DNA of 64,000 nucleotides from contig NC_081412.1 in assembly GCF_030272615.1 (NCBI RefSeq), forward strand, positions 481,256,372-481,320,371, given 5' to 3'. The DNA comes from Cryptomeria japonica (taxonomy: Eukaryota; Streptophyta; Pinopsida; Cupressales; Cupressaceae). The position numbers were made by a program, and so were the translations under genes. Positions 55,227 to 64,000 of the stretch are shown one piece after another (the first letter of the stretch is position 1; the number at the start of each line of letters is the position of its first letter). The notes beneath the pieces are model-generated. The model was not told the origin of the DNA. It saw only the letters and a list, made by a program, of their open reading frames with translations, and did no database searches.

Positions 55227-56671
55227 ATATATATATACCATATTAGTGTGAGCCGCTATGCCATATTGCTAACATTTTATTTTATTTATTTAGAATGCAC
55301 AAATTTTATAAATAAATCCATAATGATTGCAATAGGAAAACATTTATAAACGGTTGGCAACTTCATAAATTTTTTAACCATTATTTTATTAATGTTTGTG
55401 TGGAACCCTGGGCTACCATTGTGTTATTGTCTAGATTTTTCTTTCAATTTGTCTCTTTCATCTTTTGTGTCTAAAGTATATAATTTCAGACATACTAACA
55501 TTTGTCTCAAAGTTAGAAAGCTATGAGTATAACTGTAGGTAGGGAGGCAATGGTTAAGCTTTGCTTAACAGATTCAATAAAATCATTAGAGGGAATATCT
55601 AGAAGTTTGGTAGAGACAACAATATTTTGGCCTTATACCTGCAAATTGCATTTGTTGAATGATTCAGAAGCCTTTTTAGCAAATCCTCTTATGCAATTCT
55701 TACAATCATTATATTATGAGAAATAAGAGTTATTGAGACATTTTGGCAAAGTAACTTCCTCTGCATATTCATTAGTTTTAGAGTTGATTGGAACACTCCA
55801 ACTCAAGAATGGTTAAAGCCACTCTTACAACCTACACAACTATAGAATTATCCCAGTTTTTTTTCTTAGCCTTTAAAAGGGTTTATCAGTTTGTGTGTGA
55901 GAAAGTTATCATAGATCTAAGTTTCACTCATTAAAATTAGAGCCATCTTGTATTTATCTCATTGCGAATTGACTCCAACCACTTGGTCTTTTTCAGAAGT
56001 TTCTTATATTAAAATACAAACCATGCATTGGATGTTTCTCAAGTCATTGCATTTATTATGGAACCTACTTTTTGTGAGTGGTTAAAACTCTTGAGAAATT
56101 GATTAAATAACCTAAATAAAAAATAAAAGAAAATAAAAAACAATCAGACAAGTGAATCAAATAAAATAATATATAAAGTTTAATAAATTCCAATTTTGTT
56201 GTTGGTGAATGCTTAGTAGTTGGAATAAATATAAAAATCTTCCAAATACCTATTTTCCATTCATTGAAATGCTATCATTTGTTGGAGTAATATTTAAATC
56301 AAATTAAAATAGGAGTAACAAAAATAATAAAATAAAAATTAGTTTTAATAATTAATGATATCAGATTTCCACAATCCATAGCTCGTTCTCACACTTTTTG
56401 GATTACTGTAACTCCCCACTAGGAAACCCCAAAGGGATTAAACTAAAACACTAGAAACGAGTGCAAATATTTTTTATTTTTTTAAAACTTTAATAATTTT
56501 AATGATACATTGAGTTAACATTACACTTAGATTACACAACAAAAGACTTATCTTAACACCTAAAGGGTTTCCCAACTTGGTTAACATGGTTTAAACTAAC
56601 ATTGCTTAGCATTAATTAATCCAATTAAGTTAATCAAACATAAAAACATAATTACATTTAATCCAAAGGTT
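55227..56671. other. AT-rich, nothing recognised
   Basis: No coding match, RNA gene or clear element end. TGTAACTCCCCACTAGG near 56408 resembles a gypsy LTR start, but no partner was found. The AT-rich sequence continues on the other side of the copia element at 62706. Confidence 0.4.
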
Positions 56672-56676
56672 AATTG

Positions 56677-56814
56677 TGTTGGTAGTGGTCCAACGTCCCT
56701 CGCGAGGATTCGTGACATGGTTTAACAGTCTCCTGTGGATTCTATAGGTCTAGTGGTTGTATTGGGCATTGACATGTTGATCTTTTGGTGCAACAACAAC
56801 CCTAGCTTGTAACA
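56677..56814 (+). repeat. Truncated, chimeric 5' LTR of copia element
   Basis: The last 54 bases (GGGCATTGAC...GCTTGTAACA) match the end of the 3' LTR. The first six (TGTTGG) match its start. The roughly 80 bases between are unrelated to it. Confidence 0.7.
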
Positions 56815-56829
56815 ATTGGTATCAGAGCT
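56815..56829 (+). other. Primer binding site of copia element
   Basis: ATTGGTATCAGAGCT, an exact Met-tRNA type site, adjoining the LTR end. Confidence 0.92.
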
Positions 56830-56870
56830 TGGTCCTCTCTACAGAAGCTTAACCATTTGAGGAAGATCCT

Positions 56871-57910
56871 ATGGCATCTAATAGTTCAAGTACATCTGCA
56901 GTTGTTTTCTAGAGAGAAATTCCTAGGCTTGATGGAACAAATTACAGGGTATGGAAGATTCAGATGGAGACTCATCTGAGATGTATTGGAAAGGAAATTT
57001 GGGAGATCACTGAAAATGGTGTAACCCCTTTTAATCTAGCATTTTGCAATCCTCCTCCGGTAGGTCTAGATAAGGAGCTTAAGAATGATTGTAGAGCTAG
57101 AGAAGCCCTTTTGTGTGCACTTTCTGATCAATAAATAATGGGACTAATTGATAAATCAACTGCAAAGGCTATATGGGATAAATTCGAGACTCTAAATGAA
57201 GGTGGCCCTACTGTTAAAATTGCTAAACTTGATGGTTACCGAGTGAGGTATGAGAACCTAAAGATGGAAGAAGATGAAAGGATTACTGCTTTTGTGGAAA
57301 GAGTTAATGAGATTGTTATGGGAATTTAATATTGTGGTGGATCTCTGAGCGAAGAGGAAATAGTTTCTAAAGTAAATCAAAGTTGTTTCTGGATTAAATT
57401 GTGTGCATGATTTTTGAATAAAAATCATGCACACAATTTAATCCAGAAGCAACTTTTGATTTATTCTATGGATTATGGGAATCTCTTATCTCTTAGTTTC
57501 TAAAGTCCTGAGAGTCTTGCCACCGACTTATAAGATGAAGGCTATTGTAATTAATGAGCTGAGAACTATGACAAACACCTTTGTTAATAGGGATACCTTG
57601 GTTGGGAAGTTATCTGCTTTTGAACTTGAGGAATTTGGAGCTTCTGAAGCTGTAAAATTTGAACCTGCTTTTCATGCATCCACATCATCTATCAACAAGA
57701 GTGATTGGAAAGCTTTATATGTGAAGGAACTAGAAGACATGAAGAAAGAAGATTAATAGTTTGAGCAACTTGAAGCCTTATTTGCTAGAAGAGTACCTAA
57801 AGGACCGATAATAAGTAAGTATGAAGGAAAATCACCTTTTAAATGATTTGCATGTAATAAGATGGGTCATTTTGCATCTAGATGTCTTGAAAGGAATTCA
57901 AGATTGGAAG
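56871..57910 (+). pseudogene. Copia Gag
   Basis: ATG at 56871 (MASNSSSTSAVV). IPRLDGTNYRVWKIQMETHL is the copia Gag N-terminal signature, followed by STAKAIWDKFETLNEG, KMEEDERITAFVERVNEIV and LPPTYKMKAIVINELRT. The zinc knuckle near 57840-57890 reads FACNKMGHFASRC; the first Cys codon is now TGA. A 133-bp insertion with a large hairpin (57361-57493) interrupts the frame, and there are further TAG/TAA stops. Confidence 0.88.
57361..57505. repeat. Hairpin insertion inside copia gag
   Basis: Arms 57373-57414 and 57421-57463 are complementary over about 42 bases (one mismatch, one indel) with a 6-base loop. The direct repeat TAGTTTCTAAAGT occurs at 57361-57373 and 57494-57506, so the inserted length is 133 bp. 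Confidence 0.85.
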
Positions 57911-58079
57911 AAAGAGCTAGAAGATATTTTAGGCCTAACCATGATTATCAAAACAAACATAAGTACAGGAGGAACAAAGACAAATCATGTTACTTTGTTG
58001 ATGAGGAAGGTGTGACTGATTTTGGTGATGAATCGACACAAGATTCTACTAGTGGATCCGACAATGGAAAGGAATGGGT

Positions 58080-58380
58080 GTTTTTGGTTATCAGGGAAGA
58101 TGATCTGGTACCTAAAGAGAAGGCCCTTGTTGCTAAAATTGAAGACAAGGATGAATGGGTAATTGACAGTGGATGTTCACATCATATGACTAGAGATAAG
58201 AGGAAGTTCTTATCTTTGCAAGAATTTGATGATGGTCTGGTTAGATTTGGAGATGACAAAGCATGCATGATCAAGGGAAGAGGAACAATATCATTGGATG
58301 GTAAGCATAACACTGATAATGTTTATTATGTTGAAGATTTAAGGCATAATCTTTTTAAGTGTAGGATAGTTGTTGGATAA
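58080..58380 (+). pseudogene. Copia protease
   Basis: EWVIDSGCSHHMTRDKRKF carries the D-S-G active site (58165-58173) with the CSHHMT context typical of copia proteases. The frame is shared with the preceding Gag end and stops at 58378. Confidence 0.88.
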
Positions 58381-58469
58381 AGGATTTCAGTTACAGTTGA
58401 AGGATGGAAAATGCAAGATTATCAATAGATCTAGATTGTAGATTGCAACTAGTACACAGACTAAAGGTA

Positions 58470-59480
58470 ATATCTTTCATTTAAAATCCAGTCAGAAGAC
58501 ATGTTTAATTGCACAAATTGATGAGAGTTGGCTATGGCATAAGAGGTTGTGTCATGTGAATTTTGATTGCATTGTGAACATCAGTTCTACTAAGGTAGTT
58601 AGAGATATACCTAAGATTGTAAAGCCCTATAATCAGGTAGGTAAGGAATGTCAAATGGGAAAGCAAGACAAAACTTCTTTTAAGAGTATACAAGACAAAT
58701 CTAATGATGTTCTTGATCTTATTCATACTGATTTGTGTGGTCAGGCTAAAATCAAAATTTTTCAGGGTGATAGATATTTTATGCTAATCATTGATGACTA
58801 TTCAAGAATGATGTGGGTTATTTTTCTAAGGGAGAAGTCTGAAGCATTTGAAAAGTTTAAAATATTTAAAGCTAAAGTTGAGAGAGAGACAAGAATGAAG
58901 ATTAAATGCTTAAGGTCAGATCAGGGTGGAAAATTCACATCCAGTGAATTTAACAGCTATTGTGAGAAGAATGGCATAAGGAGACAATTGTTTGCACCCT
59001 AGACACCTCAACGGAATGGAGTTTTGGAAAGGAAGAATATAATTATCTTGGATGCAACTAGAACTATGATGATGGAAGCTAATTTGCCTCATGTCTTCTG
59101 GAGAGAAGTTGTAAGCACAATGGTATACACATTCAACAAAGTTCATATCAAAGGAGATACCAGTAAGACACCTTATGAGTTATGGTTTTGTCATACACCG
59201 ATAGTTAAGTATTTCAGAATATTTGGTAGTAAATGTTATATCAAAAGAGATTATTCTATTGGAAAGTTTGATCCTAGATGTGATGAAGGAATATTTCTTG
59301 GTTATTCTAATGAAAGCAAAGCATATAGATGTTATAACAAAAGATTGCAAAGAATTATGGAGAGCACAAATGGCAAGATGGATGAGCAGAACCTAAATCA
59401 AATCAAAACTTGTGAGAGAGAACAGATAGTATCAGAAAATTCAACAATAACTAAAGTTCAGGACAAAGGAACAAAAAATT
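58470..59480 (+). pseudogene. Copia integrase
   Basis: The zinc module reads LWHKRLCHVNFD ... ECQMGKQ; the first of the two Cys appears as Gly (VGKEC). The core is HTDLCGQAKIKIF, LRSDQGGKFTSSEF and NGVLERKNIIILDATRTM, giving D, D and E. TAG at about 59001 sits where the sequence around APQTPQ-type motifs has Gln. The C-terminal part has YELWFCHTPIVKYFRIFGSK. Confidence 0.88.
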
Positions 59481-59639
59481 AGAAGACTCCTAGTTATGTA
59501 AGGTTGAATCATTCAGAAGATCAAATCATTGGAGGTAAAAACAAAGGAGTGATGACAAGAAGAAGGTTGGCAACTAATGAGGTATGTTTAATTTCTCAAG
59601 TTGAATCAACATCAGTAATATAATCTTGTAAAGATGAAT

Positions 59640-60506
59640 GTTGAATGAAAGATATGGAAGAAGAATTAGATCAGATAGAAAATAATAAAACATGGACTTT
59701 AGTTCCCCGACCTAAAAAATAAGAATATTATTGGAACTAAATGGGTTTTTAAGAATAAATTAAATGAAGATGGACAAGTTGTGAGGAATAAAGCTAGACT
59801 GGTTTGTAAAGAATATTCTCAGAAGGAAGGAATTGATTATGGTGAAACATTTGCATCAGTAGCTAGGATTGAAGCTTTGAGATTATTTCTTGCTTATGTT
59901 GCACATAAGAACTACAAGGTTTATCAGATGGATGTTAAGAGTGCATTTCGGAATGGAGATCTTGAAGAGGAAGATTATATTGAGCAACCTAATGGATTTT
60001 CACTTTCAGATGACAAAAACATGGTTTGCAGGTTAAAGAAAGCTTTATATGGATTGAAACAAGCCCCTAGAGATTGGTATGCAAGACTGGATAAATATCT
60101 TTTGAAGCTTGATTTCACTAAAGGTAATGCTGACAGTAATTTACATTATAGGATCACTGATGATGACGTATTGATTATTGAAGTTTTTGTTGATGATATT
60201 ATTTTTGGAGGTGAAGATAAGTTGTGTATGAATTTCCCTAACAATATAAAGAATGAATTTGAGATGTCTATGATTGGGGAGATGAAATTCTTCTTAGGTT
60301 TGCAGATTACTCAAACTGATAAAGGTATTTTCATCTGTCAAACTAAGTATGCTAGAGAGTTGTTGAAGAAATTTGGTATGGAAAATTCTAAACCGGTTGG
60401 TACTCCGATGGTTACAAGTGAAAAATTGACAAAGAAAGATGCATCTACACCAGTAAATCCTACAAGGTACAAGTCTATGATTGGAGGTTTGTTATATTTG
60501 ACTTAG
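59640..60506 (+). pseudogene. Copia reverse transcriptase
   Basis: [58 protein letters not shown] and [11 protein letters not shown] (V-D-D box, about 60189-60197) appear in order. The upstream start around 59640-59780 is frameshifted. The stretch 59781-60506 is open. Confidence 0.92.
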
Positions 60507-61080
60507 AGTAGACCAGATATAATGAATGCAGTTTGTATTGTATCAAGATATTAGAGTGATCCTAGAGAAAATCATGAGAGTGTGGTGAAAAAGATTTTTT
60601 AGGTATTTGCAAGGAACAATTGAATATGGTTTGTGGTATCCTAATAATGATGAATTTATATTATGTGCATATACAAATGCAAATTGGGATGGAGATGTTG
60701 ATTACCGAAAGAGCACATCCGGTGGATCTTTCTTTCCTGGAAAGAAACTTGTTTCATGGATCAACAAGAAGTAGTCATGCACCTCTTTATCTACTGTTGA
60801 AGCTGAGTATGTTGCTGCTACTACTAATTGTACACAAGTTCTATGGATGAAGCAAATTTTGAAGGATATAAAGGTGGCTTATAATGAACCGACAGTTATT
60901 CACTGTGATAACTCTGTTGCTATTGATATATCAAAGAATTCGATATTCATTCTAAGACAAAGCACATATCTATCAAGTATAACTTTTTGAAGGAGAAGGT
61001 GGAAGCAAATGAAGTCATATTGGTTTATGTGAACACTAAAGAGCATATTGCAGACATCTTCACTAAGCCTTTGCCTTAAG
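60507..61080 (+). pseudogene. Copia RNase H
   Basis: RPDIMNAVCIVSRY, then frame changes, then VIHCDNSVAIDISKN and KEHIADIFTKPLP near the end, all copia RNase H landmarks. At least three frameshifts and stops. Confidence 0.82.
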
Positions 61081-61481
61081 AATCATTTGAGTACTTTAGA
61101 GATGGATTGGGGGTTTCTACCCCTCCGATAGAGACCTAAGTGATGCTGATTGGCATCAGTCTTGTATGCATTATCAGAGCTATTACTCATTTCGGATTGA
61201 TGTGGCGGTGCTACTACTCAGGGGGAGTAGTCAGTTGTAAGAATCAGAGGATTTATGATTTTTCTTTGATTTTTATGTCAAATGTTTGGCATTCATGCCA
61301 AAGGGGAGAGTTATTCTAGTGAAAAACATAAGGGAGAGATATATTCATTAGGGGATTTTGGTTCAGAGCTTCATTGCTATATCATTTTGTGGGACATTGT
61401 TGGTTGTTTTCCATAGGGGGAGACTTGTTTGGCATTTCTTGGCACTTGGATGTTTTTCACATCTAGTGTTGCCATCAATGC
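61081..61481 (+). other. Non-coding tail of copia element
   Basis: Between RNase H and the polypurine tract. It has several GGGGGAG-like runs (about 61218, 61300, 61416) resembling the true tract. Confidence 0.7.
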
Positions 61482-61494
61482 TAAAGGGGGAGAT
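61482..61494 (+). other. Polypurine tract of copia element
   Basis: TAAAGGGGGAGAT immediately before TGTTGG; almost identical to the tract of the gag-only element. Confidence 0.9.
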
Positions 61495-62700
61495 TGTTGG
61501 CAATTTGGTGGAATTGATTAGGTGTTGCATTGATGTTTTGTCATTGATGGCAACACCGACTATTTTGGTTGTTTACCGGTTTTCGGTAGAGTGGTTGGAT
61601 TATGATATTGGTCTGGTATGCTCTGGTATGCTTTGGTTTGTGGAATTGATTTGGATCTGATATTCATGCTATTCAGATGTGTATCATGACCAATTGGTTC
61701 AGGATTTGATGGCTCAGATACTATCATTTGTTCTAATAAGCCTTTTGGTCACCGGTAAGGGTTTTACTGGCATAACTTTGTTGAAGATCTTTTGATGCAC
61801 ATGATAAGAGGTGTTTGTGCGGCTTCTAGATGGTTATTAGGATGTTGATGGTTATCATGTTCATGTTCCAGTTCATCGATGGTGTTGCATTTGACTCATG
61901 GTGACCTATTTTGGGTCCGGTGTGATCTAGGTTATGGACTAGTTTATGTAACGTGTTATAGGATGTTCCTGATGCATTACCGACGGGATTTAATGATTGG
62001 CTTACATTATTTTTGGCATAAGCCGACTTGATTGATCATTGGATTGTGGGTTTATGTTATGAACTTATTGTATTATCTTTTAAGTGGCTGACCTAATTAT
62101 TTAGGTCACGGGTTGGTATATATATGATGTAAGATCTCTTTGTAGATCATGGGTATATGGGCATATGGGATTATGGTTATAGGATTATCTATGTGTGAAT
62201 AATGTTGTAATCATATGCAGAGGTTTTGGTCGATCATAGTTGATCGAATTGGGTTTGTAGAAGAGGTTTAAGGGCTTTGGTATTGAGCTTAACCGAAGCT
62301 GTACTCAGGCATAGGAGATGTTATACTTGCAGTTCAATCTTTATTCTGAATTGTAGTCTGGATTTATTTTGTAGTCAGTGAGGTTCCTTTTGTGAAGAGT
62401 AGTGCACTCTAGGTTGTTGGCCTTCCTACATGTGCAAGCCCCTCATTTTGTAATCACATACTTACTACAAAAGTATTATCTGAATGTGGGTAGGCTTCCC
62501 ACCATGGTTTTTCCCTTTACCGGGTTTTCCACGTACAAATATTGGTGTCATGTGTATCAGATGGATGGTAATTGTTCTATGATTTATGTTTATGTTTAAT
62601 TGTTATATTAGTTATTCCAGTATTGGGTTTATGTGTTTCGATAAGTATCGGGCATTGACAAGTCAATCTTTTGGTGCAACGACAACCCTAGCTTGTAACA
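61495..62700 (+). repeat. 3' LTR of copia element
   Basis: 1206 bp, TGTTGGCAATTTGG...GCTTGTAACA, followed by AATTG. The first six bases and last 54 match the 5' LTR remnant. Confidence 0.88.
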
Positions 62701-62705
62701 AATTG

Positions 62706-64000
62706 ATCCAATAGCATAAAATATTATTAACATGTCTAGGTTTCATTCATTAGGATTCCATCCATTACATTGCATCTATAATACAAATAAAACATAAGCA
62801 TTTAACATTTAATTTTGATTCATACATTGTTTGCATCATAAGATAAAAATACATTACATTTCACTAAACCATTAAGTCTCAAAAATCAGATAATATTTAC
62901 ATTACAATTTACATCTTGCCATGAAGGCGTACATATCAAATAATTACAACTGACCATATAAGGTTCATGATATACAAGGAATGATCCAAAATAACAAATA
63001 GGATCCAACTGAATAACAAGACGCTCGAATCCAAGCGCAACTGGAACACCTGTGAAGCTGACTCCCGCAAGAAGGAACAAACACACCCGATGGAAAGTGG
63101 CACTACCACCAGACCATGTGGCTCAAAAAGAACCACCCCACCATGGTAGGAGATAGAAATAAGACCCACTAGCAACCTATAAGGTAAGCACACACATGGT
63201 CGAAAACACAACATCAGAAGGACTCACAGAACATGACTCCACAACAAACTCAGGTGAAACCAACAAGGCTGCACACTACTGACCATAAGGGAAGAGTGTC
63301 ATCACATAGCTTGGTATGGTTATCCTAGAAGGCCTTCATAGGTCCCAACCCCCATCTTGAGTTATCCTGGTAACCTCTCCTGAACCCCCGAACCCATCCA
63401 ACTCTCATGTGGACCCAAACAATCCTTTCGTGAGGACAAGGTTGTTCATTTGCCATTCCAGGCCTTCTCACTGCATCCTGAGTCTGTACTAGCACTCAAC
63501 CGTGAGCGAGGTATAGTTATCTTATTTCATGATTCATCTAACCAACCCCTAATGTATTAATAGATTATCACTTACTTATACAACTTTCGAGGGGTTATCC
63601 TGGTAACCTCTTTGGGCGGACCCCCACTCAAAAGACACTCTCCCTTATGACACTAAACTAAAAATATACCAACAAACTCCAAAACCAAGGCACCAAACTG
63701 AAATTACACACGAAGTTCAAAACAATAGAAAACCACTTGGCCAAACAAGCCCTTGTACAATGTTAAACTAACTGACAAATCTTTGTCTAGTGACATAACC
63801 AACCACGAAAACAACCACATGAAAGCATCTAATACCTTTAACCAAGGACTTGTAGTTTCAAAATTAAATGTGAATACAGTCAATTAAATCAAGCATCTTC
63901 GCTAATCTATAATAGCATTACTTTTCCATTTCATTTAAAATGCAAATTGACCAAGGTTCTCTAATTCTTCTAAGATTCAAAATACACCATTTTAAAAAAA
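62706..64000. other. Window end, nothing recognised
   Basis: AT-rich to about 62900, then mixed sequence without a protein I recognise on either strand. TATCCTGGTAACCTCT occurs twice (about 63363 and 63597). Confidence 0.4.

Larger units (their letters stand above)
56677..62700 (+). mobile_element. Ty1/copia element, decayed
   Basis: Gag, protease, integrase, RT, RNase H in copia order, with primer binding site (56815) and polypurine tract (61482). TGTTGG...TTGTAACA ends and 5-bp duplication AATTG at 56672-56676 and 62701-62705. The 5' LTR is only 138 bp against 1206 bp for the 3' LTR. All genes have stops or frameshifts. Confidence 0.88.

Noticed and set aside
55523-55726. 67-codon plus-strand ORF
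   Set aside because: No domain, no neighbour supporting it, AT-rich surroundings.

Overview
The window is a nest of plant transposable elements at different stages of decay. I find no intact host gene, no tRNA and no rRNA. It carries Ty1/copia, Ty3/gypsy (chromovirus and Tat-type) and L1-like LINE proteins, a plant mobile domain protein, LTRs of about 0.8-2.6 kb, and long TA/TG/CA microsatellites. This points to a seed plant with a large, repeat-rich genome. A conifer or other gymnosperm is my guess from the style of the repeats; that is inference.

Layout. 1-3009: gag end and 5' LTR of a minus-strand copia-type element cut by the window edge. 3010-10540: a sequence with an array of imperfect palindromes, split by a complete gypsy chromovirus (3599-9812, target duplication CCAAC). 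10550-12866 and 25676-26935: two halves of a large unidentified plus-strand ORF, separated by a minus-strand LINE (12864-25675) with a visible target duplication at both ends. The LINE has ORF1, ORF2 and an additional ORF3, and was hit three times by LTR elements that survive as solo LTRs (15097-16815, 20456-22126, 23651-25227), each with a clean 5-bp duplication. 27115-27800: a TATA box followed by a run of tiny hairpins with a constant loop. 28120-30036: a long microsatellite with a solo copia LTR inside it. 30037-36468: the pol half of a Tat-type gypsy element, its polypurine tract and 3' LTR, bracketed by LTR arms in opposite orientation. 36469-47330: a plant mobile domain pseudogene split by an 8.7-kb gag-only LTR element (37266-45931). 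48994-54330: three LTRs of one TGTAGAC-type family, two of them head to head around a microsatellite. 54615-55226: a foldback element. 56677-62700: a decayed copia element. Both window ends and several gaps hold nothing I recognise.

How the parts relate. The elements do not cooperate; they are layered in time. The unknown ORF was hit by the LINE, and the LINE by three LTR elements. The palindrome array was hit by the chromovirus, and the mobile-domain gene by the gag-only element. Nearly all coding regions carry stops, mostly TAG at glutamine-like positions, which fits decay of methylated CAG sites.

Two observations rank highest. First, arrays of short palindromes occur in at least five unrelated repeat sequences, and in several the stem sequence changes from copy to copy while pairing is kept. 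Second, a LINE seems to carry a third, uncharacterised ORF between ORF2 and its 3' end.
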